DNA from: Daejeonella oryzae DSM 19973
GTDB lineage: Bacteria; Bacteroidota; Bacteroidia; Sphingobacteriales; Sphingobacteriaceae
Assembly (NCBI RefSeq): GCF_000422945.1
Contig: NZ_AUHA01000002.1
Location: 992,001 to 1,056,000, forward strand
Length of the DNA stretch: 64,000 nucleotides
Reading direction: 5' to 3'
The position numbers and the translations under genes were made by a program. The notes under the pieces were generated by a model that was not told the DNA's origin, ran no database searches, and saw only the letters and a program-made list of their open reading frames with translations. How positions within the stretch are numbered: position 1 is the stretch's first letter; every line of letters begins with the position of its first letter. Below are positions 9,600 through 18,987 of this stretch, piece after piece.

Positions 9600-11759
9600 T
9601 CAGGAAGGAACCTTGCTTTCTTTTTCACGATCCCAAAAACGATGCTGAGCAATCGCTTTTATAAAATCAGCCGGACTTCCATCTATAATCACGCCTTCTT
9701 TTGCCAGATTCTTATTATCAGCCGGCATGTTTATGCTGATATACGATGCGTAAACTAATTCTACACCTTCGGCATCTGCTGCAATAGCTTTGCAATGCCT
9801 GTATGCTTCGTTTAAGAAATGAATAGCATTGGCTTCTCCTTTTAATGCATGAACACTTTTTTCTCCTCCGGGTACATAAACCGCATCAAATAAAACGGAA
9901 GCTGCCGAGTAAAATGGCTGATCAACTTTAATTGCCGCTCCGGAAGTATCGGTTATAGTCCCAAGTTTAAGGGAGATTATTTTTACTTGGGCACCTTCGG
10001 ATTCGAGCGCTTTTTTCATATCCACAATAGCCGCATCCACACCATTATTTGCAAGGAAGGCGATTTGGCGGGTCTTAATCGTATCTTTTATGGTTTTTGC
10101 CATACTCAGGGCCTCGGATTTGTCAACATCCTGCTTAATCGCCTTAGGCTCATAGTCTTTTGGATCTGCATCCGCAGGGTAACTTCCATTGACAGGTTCC
10201 ATCGGTTTATCCGGAGCCTGCATTCCTAAATTATCTGCAACTTTGGCAACCAGGTTTTTATCAACCTGCGTCAGAAGTCCTAATACGCGTTTACGGATCT
10301 CTTCTCTTTCTACTTTACTTAATTCAAAACTAAGAGCCTCAACGATATGATTTTTTTCCGCTTCCGACTGGCTATTATAAAAAAGTGTCGCCTGACTGAA
10401 ATGGTCCATAAAACTTTTGCTGCGAACACGGATTTTACGGGCATCTATACGTTCTTCATAAGATGTAAATCCGCCTTCGGCTACTTTCGCCTGGAATGGG
10501 CAACCTCCGCCAATTGAATTTGGTTGGTAACTTACCTGGCCTTTATTGATTTGCTGCCGCATATGTCCGTCACGCTGATTGTTATGCATGGGCGAAATTG
10601 GGCGATTAATAGGGATTTCATGAAAATTAGGTCCTCCCAAACGGGATAACTGTGTATCGGTATAAGAAAACAATCTGCCCTGAAGTAAAGGATCATTTGA
10701 AAAATCAATTCCCGGAACCAAGTGACCAGGGTGGAAAGCAACCTGCTCTGTTTCTGCGAAGAAATTATCGGGGTTGCGGTTCAGGGTTAATTTTCCAATA
10801 CGCTGAACAGGAACTGTTTCTTCCGGAATTATTTTGGTAGGATCCAGCAAATCGAAGGGGAATTTATGTTCGTCCTCTTCCGGGATTACCTGTATTCCAA
10901 ATTCCCATTCAGGAAACGCTCCGTTTTCTATAGCCTCCCAAAGGTCGCGGCGATGGAAGTCAGGGTCTTTTCCTGAAATTTTGGTTGCTTCATCCCAGGC
11001 TACTGAATGTACACCCAGTAGAGGTTTCCAATGGAATTTAACAAAATGAGATTTTCCTTCTTCATTAATCAGGCGGAAAGTATGAATTCCGAAACCTTCC
11101 ATCATACGCAAACTTCTGGGTATTGCACGGTCGCTCATAGCCCACATAATCATATGCATGGATTCGGGCATCAGAGATACAAAATCCCAAAAGGTATCAT
11201 GCGCTGAGGCTGCCTGTGGAATTTCATTATGAGGCTCAGGTTTTACCGCATGAATCAGATCCGGAAACTTAATGGCATCCTGTATAAAAAATACCGGAAT
11301 ATTATTTCCTACCAGATCATAATTTCCTTCTTCGGTATAAAATTTAACTGCAAAACCTCTCACATCACGGGCCAGATCAGTTGAACCCCTTGACCCTGCA
11401 ACGGTTGAGAAACGGGCAAAAACCGGCGTTTTTACCGAAGTATCGTTCAAAAACTTTGCTTTGGTATATTGCGGTAAGGGTTTGTATAATTCAAAAAATC
11501 CGTGAGCTGCTGAACCCCGGGCATGTACGATGCGTTCAGGAATCCGTTCATGGTCAAAATGTGTGATTTTTTCACGAAGAATAAAATCTTCCAGAAGAGT
11601 AGCTCCCCGTTCTCCTGCCTTTAAAGAGTTCTGATTGTCATTAATCTTCAGACCCTGATTTGTTGTTAAAAATTCTCCGGTACCATCTTCGGTATGAGGA
11701 GCCAGGTTTTCAATTTTTTTATTATCATTTTCCTGGTTTGGGTTTTTTTTTGCTGCCAT
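9600..11759 (-). CDS. katE: Large-subunit clade-2 catalase with C-terminal GATase-like domain
   Basis: A 719-residue monofunctional haem catalase of the HPII/KatE type. It degrades hydrogen peroxide in the cytoplasm. The catalytic His lies in RIVHARGSAAHG, the distal Asn in DLVGNNIPVFFIQDAIKFPD, and the proximal haem ligand Tyr in GRLFSYTDTQLSRLGG. Residues from about 550 onward (RQIAFLANNGVDAAIVDMKKAL, YVPGGEKSV) form the flavodoxin/class-I-GATase-like extension found only in large catalases. The length matches the family. ATG start. It is near other peroxide-defence genes but not in an operon with them. Confidence 0.95.
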   Translation of the reverse strand: MAAKKNPNQENDNKKIENLAPHTEDGTGEFLTTNQGLKINDNQNSLKAGERGATLLEDFILREKITHFDHERIPERIVHARGSAAHGFFELYKPLPQYTKAKFLNDTSVKTPVFARFSTVAGSRGSTDLARDVRGFAVKFYTEEGNYDLVGNNIPVFFIQDAIKFPDLIHAVKPEPHNEIPQAASAHDTFWDFVSLMPESMHMIMWAMSDRAIPRSLRMMEGFGIHTFRLINEEGKSHFVKFHWKPLLGVHSVAWDEATKISGKDPDFHRRDLWEAIENGAFPEWEFGIQVIPEEDEHKFPFDLLDPTKIIPEETVPVQRIGKLTLNRNPDNFFAETEQVAFHPGHLVPGIDFSNDPLLQGRLFSYTDTQLSRLGGPNFHEIPINRPISPMHNNQRDGHMRQQINKGQVSYQPNSIGGGCPFQAKVAEGGFTSYEERIDARKIRVRSKSFMDHFSQATLFYNSQSEAEKNHIVEALSFELSKVEREEIRKRVLGLLTQVDKNLVAKVADNLGMQAPDKPMEPVNGSYPADADPKDYEPKAIKQDVDKSEALSMAKTIKDTIKTRQIAFLANNGVDAAIVDMKKALESEGAQVKIISLKLGTITDTSGAAIKVDQPFYSAASVLFDAVYVPGGEKSVHALKGEANAIHFLNEAYRHCKAIAADAEGVELVYASYISINMPADNKNLAKEGVIIDGSPADFIKAIAQHRFWDREKESKVPS

Positions 11760-11951
11760 AAGTTTTCATTTAACTCTTCTATTCTTTAACTGCTCCACAG
11801 GGCAATTGTTTGAGATAAAATGGATAATGCAGATACAGAATGCCGCAAACTGTTAACAGGAAATTAAACGGAATATATATAATCAAATGCGTGATTGAAT
11901 GGCTACCCCAACCAACTGAAATCTTTTGAATTTAAATGAAATGACGTTTTT

Positions 11952-13820
11952 TTAATCTTTGATAGCTCCTTTTCTTAAAGTATCACTATCCCAGCCGCTG
12001 TCTCTTTCCAGGATTTCTTCGTCTTTCATATCACGCAAAATCAATTCTTCCAGCTCGGTGATTTGCTCTTTAGCAACATTGATATATGATTTGCTGTCGT
12101 TTCGATATTTTATTAATTCAGATAATGAATTTTCATCATGCTTTAGAAAGGTTTTGGCTGCCCGCTGAGTTTGATAAGCTCTTTGGCCGAGCATTTTTAA
12201 AGCATCGGCCCCCAATCTGATGGATGAATCAAGAGTTTCCCGGTAAAGGTGATCTACTCCAGCCTCCATCAGATCGTAAGAATCATTCCTGTCATAGGCC
12301 CGCGATAAGATTTTTAAATGCGGAAAATCCTTTTTTACAAGTGATACCATTTCGAGGCATTGTTGCGGAGTATCCATGGCAATGATAATGATTTTTGCTT
12401 TTTCTGCTCCGGCAGCTTTCATCAGATCGTACCGGGAAGCATCTCCATAATATACTTTGTATCCGAATTTTCGAAGCAGGTCTACCCGGTCTGAATCATT
12501 ATCCAGAATGGTAGCAGAAACACCGTTGGCTCTTAAAAAACGCCCAACAATATTGCCATATCTTCCAAAACCGGCTATAATTACTTTTTGCTGTTCGTCA
12601 ATATCATCTTGGGGCCGTATGTCTTTTTCTTTGGTAAAGAACCGGGGTGAGATTTGACGCTCATTTAATACAAACAGCAAAGGCGTTAAAGCCATACTGA
12701 TAGCCACAACAGCTACTAAAAGACTCAGAAGCTCCGGATCAATTAAACCATACTGACCAGCAAATGAAAAAAGAACAAATGCAAATTCGCCCATTTGCGC
12801 CAGTGAAACTGCTAAAAGCATGTTCTGATCTCCTTTTAGCCCAAATAACTTTCCCAAAGCAAATAAAATGGCTCCCTTTAAAAGCATTAAGCCAAATACC
12901 AGGGATATTACTGTAAAAAGGTGGGTTTTGATAATATTAAAATCAATGGTTGCACCAACAGCCATAAAAAAAAGTCCGAGGAGTAAGCCTTTAAACGGAT
13001 CAATATCACTTTCGAGCTCATGGCGGTATTCGCTGTTTGCAAGCACAACTCCTGCCAGGAAAGTACCTAACGCTGGGCTTAAACCAACTATAACCATTAA
13101 TTCTGCTATGGCAAATACCAAGAGCAGAGCGGTAGCCATAAATAATTCCCGCTGCCGTGTTTTAGCCACCCATCTGAACATAGGTCCAATAATATACCGT
13201 CCGGAAATAATGATAGTAGCAATTGCTCCCAATACAATAAACGTTTGCTGCCAGCCATTAAAATTACTGATGAAATTATCTCTTTGGATTGGAGGAAGCT
13301 TGGTGGCTAATAAAGGAAATAGAGCAAGTAATGGGATGACTGCAATATCCTGGGATAATAGAACTGCAAATGCAGATTTGCCCGACGCAGTTTTTAGAAG
13401 ACTTTTTTCACTTAAAGTTTGCATAACGATGGCTGTAGATGATAAAGCCAGAATGCTGCCTATGGCAAAAGATGATTGCCAGGTTTGCCCAAGGGCAAAA
13501 CTAATGCCTCCAATTACTGCAGTAGTCAGCAAAACCTGTAAACCACCTAATCCGATGATTAGTTTTCGCATGCGCCAGAGCAGGTTTGGTTCCAGTTCCA
13601 GGCCTATTACAAAAAGCATCATTACAACACCGAATTCGGCAACATGCATTAAATCTTTTCCCTCTTCGCCAACAAACCCAAGCACGAATGGGCCAATAAC
13701 TATTCCGGCAAGTAAATAGCCGAGGATAGTACCCAGACCTAATCGTTTGGCAATGTTTACTCCTATAATTGCCGAAGCCAGAAAGATAATTGCCTGAAAT
13801 AAAAAAGTTTCCTTAGCCAT
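11952..13820 (-). CDS. CPA2 monovalent cation:proton antiporter, KefB/KefC-like
   Basis: A 622-residue membrane transporter. Residues 1-385 hold about a dozen transmembrane helices of the Na+/H+ exchanger fold, with the family's GLELEP and LSSTAIVMQTLSEKS motifs. Residues from about 405 form a TrkA-N (RCK) nucleotide-binding domain, with IIAGFGRYGNIVGRFLRANG as the Rossmann glycine motif. Family members exchange K+ for H+ and protect against electrophiles. The gene follows a KefF/KefG-like flavodoxin-fold protein by 4 bases, as expected for a Kef pair. Whether it is glutathione-gated, as in E. coli, cannot be told from sequence. Confidence 0.9.
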   Translation of the reverse strand: MAKETFLFQAIIFLASAIIGVNIAKRLGLGTILGYLLAGIVIGPFVLGFVGEEGKDLMHVAEFGVVMMLFVIGLELEPNLLWRMRKLIIGLGGLQVLLTTAVIGGISFALGQTWQSSFAIGSILALSSTAIVMQTLSEKSLLKTASGKSAFAVLLSQDIAVIPLLALFPLLATKLPPIQRDNFISNFNGWQQTFIVLGAIATIIISGRYIIGPMFRWVAKTRQRELFMATALLLVFAIAELMVIVGLSPALGTFLAGVVLANSEYRHELESDIDPFKGLLLGLFFMAVGATIDFNIIKTHLFTVISLVFGLMLLKGAILFALGKLFGLKGDQNMLLAVSLAQMGEFAFVLFSFAGQYGLIDPELLSLLVAVVAISMALTPLLFVLNERQISPRFFTKEKDIRPQDDIDEQQKVIIAGFGRYGNIVGRFLRANGVSATILDNDSDRVDLLRKFGYKVYYGDASRYDLMKAAGAEKAKIIIIAMDTPQQCLEMVSLVKKDFPHLKILSRAYDRNDSYDLMEAGVDHLYRETLDSSIRLGADALKMLGQRAYQTQRAAKTFLKHDENSLSELIKYRNDSKSYINVAKEQITELEELILRDMKDEEILERDSGWDSDTLRKGAIKD

Positions 13821-13824
13821 ATTC

Positions 13825-14427
13825 TTATAATGTATAAGGTCTGCCGATTAAATTGTTCATATAGTTAGCTCTAACCAGATCATCTTCACTAAAAATGCCG
13901 TCTCTTAAACCTGTAACAACTTCCAGATACTGATTTGAAAAATCTTCTATTTCCTCAGAACTTAATAAATGAGAGTTATGCACAACAAAAGGAGGATAGT
14001 AAGTCATTTTACATAAAAATGCTGTTTGATCAAATACTGCAAGAAATTCTGTAATAGTGTACCGGTTGTGACCTTCTTTCTGATAAGCTGAAAAACTGCC
14101 GCCTGTTGATATTGCATTAAATATTTTTTTATTCCTTAGATGCGTTCCTTTAATCCCGTATGCAAACCCATATTCCAGAACCAGGTCCATCCATTGTTTT
14201 AAAAGGGCAGGCATACTATACCAGTAAAACGGATGCTGGAATATTAATATGTCGTGTTTTAAAAGCAGTTCTTTCTCACGTTCTACATTGATATCGAAAT
14301 CAGGATATTCCTCATACAGATCATTAATGGTCACATTTTCCAAACCACTAATCTTCCGAATCAATTCTTTATGAGTTCTTGATTTTTCAAAGGCCGGATG
14401 AGCGAACAGTATTAGAATAGATGGCAT
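13825..14427 (-). CDS. KefF/KefG-like NAD(P)H oxidoreductase (flavodoxin fold)
   Basis: A 200-residue protein of the NAD(P)H dehydrogenase (quinone)/KefF-KefG family. Motifs are ILILFAHPAFEKSRTHKEL (FMN-phosphate loop), LIFQHPFYWYSMPALLKQWMD (conserved in ancillary Kef subunits) and FNAISTGGSFSAY. Known partners bind the Kef antiporter, activate K+ efflux, and have quinone reductase activity. The spacing of 4 bases to the downstream antiporter supports that role here. Just before the ATG there is a TAATTTG element, close to the Bacteroidota -7 box, so the transcript may have almost no leader. Confidence 0.88.
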   Translation of the reverse strand: MPSILILFAHPAFEKSRTHKELIRKISGLENVTINDLYEEYPDFDINVEREKELLLKHDILIFQHPFYWYSMPALLKQWMDLVLEYGFAYGIKGTHLRNKKIFNAISTGGSFSAYQKEGHNRYTITEFLAVFDQTAFLCKMTYYPPFVVHNSHLLSSEEIEDFSNQYLEVVTGLRDGIFSEDDLVRANYMNNLIGRPYTL

Positions 14428-14528
14428 GCCACCAAATTACTCAATCTCCTGAATTTATTACGAGAGAAAGAGTTTAGGGTAAACTTCCGGCGAAGATGCA
14501 TCTTCATCTAAAATTCATATACTGCTTT

Positions 14529-14536
14529 TATGTTTG
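14529..14536 (+). promoter_or_regulatory. Putative -7 box (TATGTTTG)
   Basis: TATGTTTG matches the Bacteroidota primary-sigma -7 consensus TAnnTTTG and stands 34 bases upstream of the DUF4382 lipoprotein ATG. No convincing -33 TTG is seen, so support is moderate. Confidence 0.4.
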
Positions 14537-14570
14537 TATGGTTAAACTTATTAACCCCTAAAACAATAAT

Positions 14571-15329
14571 ATGAAAAAGTTAATTTTTTCTGCTGTAGCA
14601 ATACTAAGTATGGCCTTTACAGCTTGTAACAAAGAAAGCGGTACGGTAACACGATTAAATGTTAAAATGACTGATGGTCCGGGAGCGTATGATGCTATTT
14701 ATTTAAACATTAAAGAAATACAGGTAATATCCGCAGGTGGCGAAAGCACTTTGCAGGTAGGTTCAACTCCATTTGATATTTTAAAATTCCGTTTAGGTAA
14801 AGATACCCTGATTGCTTCCCAGGACGTTCCCTCAGGACGTCTTCAGGAAATTCGTCTTGTACTTAACTCAACCGGAAACACCGTAGTTGTTGATGGTGTT
14901 TCTCACAATCTTACTACTCCAAGCGGACAAACTTCAGGAATAAAGTTAAAAGTACAGGAAGAATTAATATCTGGTATTGCCTATACTCTTTTATTGGATT
15001 TTGATGCTGCAAAATCAATTGTAATGACTGGAAATGGAGGTTATCAGTTAAAGCCGGTTATTCGTGCTATTCCTCAGGCTGTTTCTGGTGTTTTATCCGG
15101 AACTGTTAATCCGGTAACATCAAACCCAAAAGTATATGCAATTACCGGAACAGATACCCTCGGAACAGTTACTGATGCTTCGGGAAAATTTTACTTTCCG
15201 GGATTAGCAGCCGGAACTTATAAAGTTAACTTCTCACCTGTTAGTCCTTTTATATCAAAATCAATTGAGAACGTTGTGATTAAAACTGGTTCAACCACGG
15301 AACTTGGCATAGTTACTTTACTACAATAA
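14571..15329 (+). CDS. DUF4382 lipoprotein with C-terminal CarboxypepD-like domain
   Basis: A 252-residue lipoprotein: the signal peptide ends in the lipobox AFTAC with Cys 19 as the lipidated residue. Residues about 25-165 match DUF4382 (RLNVKMTDGPGAYDAIYLNIKEI, LPSGRLQEIRLVL-type strands). Residues about 170-252 form a CarboxypepD regulatory-like beta-sandwich (GVLSGTVNP, KVYAITGTDTLGTV, FPGLAAGTYKV, LGIVTLLQ) that closely resembles the separate small protein at 30637-30951. It is probably anchored in the outer membrane or periplasm. Monocistronic, with a terminator right after it. The function is unknown. Confidence 0.85.
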   Translation: MKKLIFSAVAILSMAFTACNKESGTVTRLNVKMTDGPGAYDAIYLNIKEIQVISAGGESTLQVGSTPFDILKFRLGKDTLIASQDVPSGRLQEIRLVLNSTGNTVVVDGVSHNLTTPSGQTSGIKLKVQEELISGIAYTLLLDFDAAKSIVMTGNGGYQLKPVIRAIPQAVSGVLSGTVNPVTSNPKVYAITGTDTLGTVTDASGKFYFPGLAAGTYKVNFSPVSPFISKSIENVVIKTGSTTELGIVTLLQ

Positions 15330-15344
15330 GAAATTTCTAATTAC

Positions 15345-15381
15345 AAACCCTTCGGTCTTTTTTCGGATCGAGGGGTTTTTT
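15345..15381 (+). terminator. Rho-independent terminator after DUF4382 gene
   Basis: Stem AAACCCTTCGGTC pairing, with G-U pairs, to GATCGAGGGGTTT, followed by a T tract. It begins 16 bases after the stop codon. Confidence 0.8.
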
Positions 15382-15592
15382 ATGCCCAGTAAAAATTGCG
15401 GGCTTCTAATTAACCATCACTTAGTGAGGATTTTCTATTCTTAATTTTAGTTGTGAACTTAAAGTATTCAAACAATAAAGGATAGCTTCTTGTTTATAAA
15501 TAATTAGTATTCAGATTATTGTAAAACGATGACGTTAAATTTTAACCTGAGTTTTGGGTCTGTTCAAATAATCAGCAAAAGAGGGAAAGTCC

Positions 15593-16675
15593 ATGAAAAT
15601 ATTCACCGTTAATTTTAAGGCCGGTACTTTGGATTTAGGTGTTATTATAACCCCTCTGGATGAAAACAATCAGAAATTTAAAGTAGAAATGATTACGGGC
15701 GAACGAAGTCCGGTTATTTTAACACGTTCCGGACAAGATAACTGGAATGTAGAAAATACCGGTAAGTGGTCCATTTCTGATGAGGAATATCAAAAGCTGG
15801 GGAAAGCAATTGACGCATACTTAAATAATCTTTTCTGCATGAGAAGTATGCTGGTGCTGACCGATTTTTCTGATGCAGCATTGAATGCAGCCTATTATGC
15901 TGCTGCTTTATCTCATCAGTTAGGTACAACTTGTATGTTTTTATATCATTCTTACAGGTCTTCTCCGGTGAATACATATATGCCCATGTCAATTCCTCCC
16001 GAAGCTATTGATACTCAAAAAGAAAGTTTGGAACATCTTAACAAGCTAAAAGATAAACTTCAGGTTTTAGTAAACAAGGAAACAGTTATTCAAATCAGGA
16101 CCGATGAACGACCGCTGGTGTCAGCTGTAAATTTATTAAGTGAACAGCAGCATATCGGACTTATCGTGATGGGAATAACAGGGAAAAGCAATCTGGAGCA
16201 AATATTAATAGGAAGTAATGCTATCAAAATTGCAAAGGAAAGTTCGGTTCCGTTATTGATTATTCCCAAGGATGCAAAATTTGAGAGTATTAAGCGGGTA
16301 CTATTTGCCTGCGATTTGAAAAAAGTCTTAAAAACTACTCCAGTCCAAACTATTAAGTCATTTATACATGCTTTGGGTGCTAAACTATTTATTTTAAATG
16401 TTGCTGATAATCAGCTGGTATTCAATGCTGATAATACTGAAGAGCAATTAAAACTCCATGAATTATGGGATAGTGAGAATGCAGAATATCATTATATTGA
16501 TAGTGAAGATACTGCAGAAGGAATTATGAAATTTGCAGATGAACATGATATTCAACTTGTAATTACAGTTCCTAAAAAGTATGGTTTTTTCGAAAGCCTT
16601 TTTCATCGCACTGTAACCAAGAAATTATCCTATCATAGTCACATTCCCCTACTTCTTCTGGAAGAAGGTATTTAA
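15593..16675 (+). CDS. Universal stress protein pair fused to an N-terminal hypothetical domain
   Basis: A 360-residue protein. From about residue 83 it is a tandem UspA protein: first Usp unit SMLVLTDFSDAALNAAYYAA to SVPLLIIPKDA, with the ATP-site-like MGITGKSNLEQILIGSNA; second, more divergent unit IKRVLFACDLKK to HIPLLLLEEGI. Residues 1-80 (AGTLDLGVIITPLD, SPVILTRSG, WSISDEEYQKLGKAIDAYL) look like a complete small beta-rich domain unrelated to Usp. The join is exactly where a normal Usp protein would begin (MRSMLVLTDFSD), which suggests gene fusion. Usp proteins act in the cytoplasm under stress. The second unit has lost the glycine-rich loop. Confidence 0.85.
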   Translation: MKIFTVNFKAGTLDLGVIITPLDENNQKFKVEMITGERSPVILTRSGQDNWNVENTGKWSISDEEYQKLGKAIDAYLNNLFCMRSMLVLTDFSDAALNAAYYAAALSHQLGTTCMFLYHSYRSSPVNTYMPMSIPPEAIDTQKESLEHLNKLKDKLQVLVNKETVIQIRTDERPLVSAVNLLSEQQHIGLIVMGITGKSNLEQILIGSNAIKIAKESSVPLLIIPKDAKFESIKRVLFACDLKKVLKTTPVQTIKSFIHALGAKLFILNVADNQLVFNADNTEEQLKLHELWDSENAEYHYIDSEDTAEGIMKFADEHDIQLVITVPKKYGFFESLFHRTVTKKLSYHSHIPLLLLEEGI

Positions 16676-16707
16676 TTTATAGAATATGTGGCCGTAAAAT
16701 CTCGTAT

Positions 16708-18210
16708 TTAAATTCTGATTCCGATGATCAGAAACAAGGCACAAACAATAAACAGAATAATCATCAGGGGCCAGATAAACCTGAACCAGGTTTTTAAACT
16801 AATATTTACCAGGGCGAGAGAAGGCAAAACTAATCCTGTGGGAGTAATTAATCCCATAATTCCCATTCCAAATAAATAAGAATTGACTATTTCGCGGCCC
16901 GGAACGCCGGCAACTATAGCCAGAGAACCCAGAATCGGCATAGTGACAACAGCCATGCCCGATGTTGATGAAATAAACAGGGTGAAAATCATGAATATTA
17001 TGAGAAGAGATACAATGAAAATAGAATCCGGCATCTGGCTTACAGCCGATGAAGCATAATATAAAATCGTGTCGGTTACATTTCCTTCATTTAAAACGAT
17101 TGTAACGCCTCGTGCAACTCCTATAATAAATGCTACCCCAAGCATACTCTCGGCACCCTGAATAAATTTTTCTATGAATGTTTTTTCATTCATCCGCTGA
17201 ACAAAAGCCATTAATATGGATGCGGCAAGAAATAATGCAGACATTTCCAGGAACCACCACTTTAAAAATATTACTCCTCCAATAAGTATTAAAAAAGTGA
17301 AAAGGAACATAAGAAGTAATATGACTGATTTTCTGTCGGGACTCTGAGTGGTTTTACCAATGTTTGTACCGGTTGGATATGGCGGTTTTACAAATCCATC
17401 AAAGCGAAGTACCAAAGATAAATCAGGATTATTTTTTATTTTTTGGGCATATCTTACCACGTACCAAATAAATATAGCTGTAGAAATTGCAAACATCAGC
17501 AGCCTGCCATACAATCCATCGGTCCAGTTAACACCTGCTGCATTACTGGCAATTATGGTAGAAAACGGATTGACAAATGAAGAAATATATCCTAACTGGG
17601 TTCCGCCAAAAATAACTGCGACGGGAACCAGCAGATCATATCCGGCCGCAAGGAATAGCGGTACTAATACCGGATAAAAAACCAAAGCTTCTTCGGCCAT
17701 TCCAAATGAAGAGCCTGCAAAGGAAAATAGAAAACCCAGAATAATGATCAGCCAGGCCTCCTTCCCTTTCATTTTGGCAGAAAGATAAATCAGGCCTTGC
17801 TCCATTGCGCCCGATGTATAGAATATATTGATGAATCCGCCAATAAGAAACAGAAAGAGAATAATTTCTATAGAATCTGTAATGCCTTTTAAAGGAGCTT
17901 TAATTACATCCAAAAAACCTTGTTTTTGAGAACGAAGCTGTTGATAAGTACCCGGAACAGAAACAGGCTTGCGGATATCACCCTGAATAAATTTTTCTAA
18001 TCTGATTTGAATGTGCAGGCTGTCTAGTGTTTTTTGAGTTAAGGCTAACTGAGTTTCCTTGCCCGGAGAACTGAGAATGAAATGGTTATTATCCTGATAA
18101 GAAAGCGTAACGTATTTGCCTGCCGGTAAAATCCATGTAGCCAGGGCTGCTAAAAAAATAACCATCATCAGGATGGTTATTGGAGAAGGCATTTTTTTTA
18201 TTGAAGACAT
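16708..18210 (-). CDS. YfcC-family membrane carrier
   Basis: A 500-residue transporter with about 12 hydrophobic segments. The N-terminal SPITILMMVIFLAALATWILPAGKY, with its PAG-Y motif just after helix 1, followed by a periplasmic loop of about 70 residues, is characteristic of YfcC proteins in the ion-transporter superfamily. Inner motifs GSSFGMAEEALVFYP and SSTSGMAVVTMPI are the paired re-entrant loops. Substrates proposed for the family are C4-dicarboxylates or amino acids; nothing here decides between them. It lies 7 bases downstream of the DUF4287 gene. Confidence 0.85.
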   Translation of the reverse strand: MSSIKKMPSPITILMMVIFLAALATWILPAGKYVTLSYQDNNHFILSSPGKETQLALTQKTLDSLHIQIRLEKFIQGDIRKPVSVPGTYQQLRSQKQGFLDVIKAPLKGITDSIEIILFLFLIGGFINIFYTSGAMEQGLIYLSAKMKGKEAWLIIILGFLFSFAGSSFGMAEEALVFYPVLVPLFLAAGYDLLVPVAVIFGGTQLGYISSFVNPFSTIIASNAAGVNWTDGLYGRLLMFAISTAIFIWYVVRYAQKIKNNPDLSLVLRFDGFVKPPYPTGTNIGKTTQSPDRKSVILLLMFLFTFLILIGGVIFLKWWFLEMSALFLAASILMAFVQRMNEKTFIEKFIQGAESMLGVAFIIGVARGVTIVLNEGNVTDTILYYASSAVSQMPDSIFIVSLLIIFMIFTLFISSTSGMAVVTMPILGSLAIVAGVPGREIVNSYLFGMGIMGLITPTGLVLPSLALVNISLKTWFRFIWPLMIILFIVCALFLIIGIRI

Positions 18211-18217
18211 TGAGTGC

Positions 18218-18802
18218 TTAATTTCCCTGTTTTTTATGCGAACGATTATAGGACTGCTGAAGATGAAAAGACACCTGCTCGTTTAGGTCATTGATATGCT
18301 GAATAACAACCATGTGCGAAATTCGGGGCATGGGTCCTGTTAATTTGGTTTTTTGAAGATCTTCAGTAAAAGGTTCGTCTCCAAGATCAATGCCTAATCT
18401 AATTTCCTTAGGTTTAATATTGATGGCTGCGAATTCTTTTTTGGCGGTAAATGAAACGTACGTTTTTTTGGGAATAATTTGAGCATCCGGAAAATTGAAG
18501 AGAATTTTTTTGGAAACCGCATCAAATAAAGGTCTCATATCTTCGCATTTGGCAAATTGATTTTCTAATAAATTGCTTTCATTCTGATAAACTACCTGCC
18601 CATTATTTAAAAAGATGCCGGCAACAAACTGGGCTTGCATATGATTTAACTGATGTTCTTTTTTTAACCAGTTCAGAATTTCCATTTGCTTGCTATAACC
18701 GGTTTTTTTCACCAGTTCAAGCCATTCTTCCAATGATTTTCCGGTTTTTTCTTTTGCGGTTTGAATAAATTCCTGTTCAAATTCGCCTGCTGTTTTTGCC
18801 AT
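18218..18802 (-). CDS. DUF4287/DUF5655 domain protein
   Basis: A 194-residue cytoplasmic protein. I use the ATG at 18802, because the longer frame from 18820 begins at TTG. The N-terminal part (QTAKEKTGKSLEEWLELV, HMQAQFVAGIFLN) fits DUF4287; the C-terminal part (QIIPKKTYVSFTAKKEFAAI, RLGIDLGDEPFTEDL) fits DUF5655. The biochemical role is unknown. It lies just upstream of the YfcC carrier on the same strand, so they may share a transcript. Confidence 0.82.
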   Translation of the reverse strand: MAKTAGEFEQEFIQTAKEKTGKSLEEWLELVKKTGYSKQMEILNWLKKEHQLNHMQAQFVAGIFLNNGQVVYQNESNLLENQFAKCEDMRPLFDAVSKKILFNFPDAQIIPKKTYVSFTAKKEFAAINIKPKEIRLGIDLGDEPFTEDLQKTKLTGPMPRISHMVVIQHINDLNEQVSFHLQQSYNRSHKKQGN

Positions 18803-18935
18803 ACCCTTAATTTTAAACAAAAAATGAAATTAAATCTGTGATTAAAATTACTGATAATTAGTTGTTATCAGCATATCAGGTTTCTTGCAGAGAGAAGTGC
18901 GAAGAGTGCAAATAATTGAGGGAAGTCCGTAAAAC

Positions 18936-18974
18936 AAAAAAACCGGCTTAAGTTTAATTAAGCCGGTTTTTTTT
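18936..18974. terminator. Strong bidirectional terminator
   Basis: Stem AAACCGGCTTAA with its complement TTAAGCCGGTTT, flanked by A and T tracts on both sides. It lies just after the stop of the minus-strand SYLF gene, which is its likely user. Confidence 0.88.
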
Positions 18975-18987
18975 CTGGAAATCGTTT

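Noticed and set aside
12868-13719. A 283-codon open frame on the plus strand opposite the KefC-like gene
   Set aside because: The opposite strand encodes a clear antiporter; the plus-strand translation is rich in Ser, Pro, Thr and Lys with no motif, which is typical of the complement of a membrane-protein gene.
16612-16640. TGTAACC followed by GTC at 19 bases spacing
   Set aside because: The spacing differs by two bases from the other sites, it lies within the end of the universal stress gene, and no gene starts downstream on that strand.
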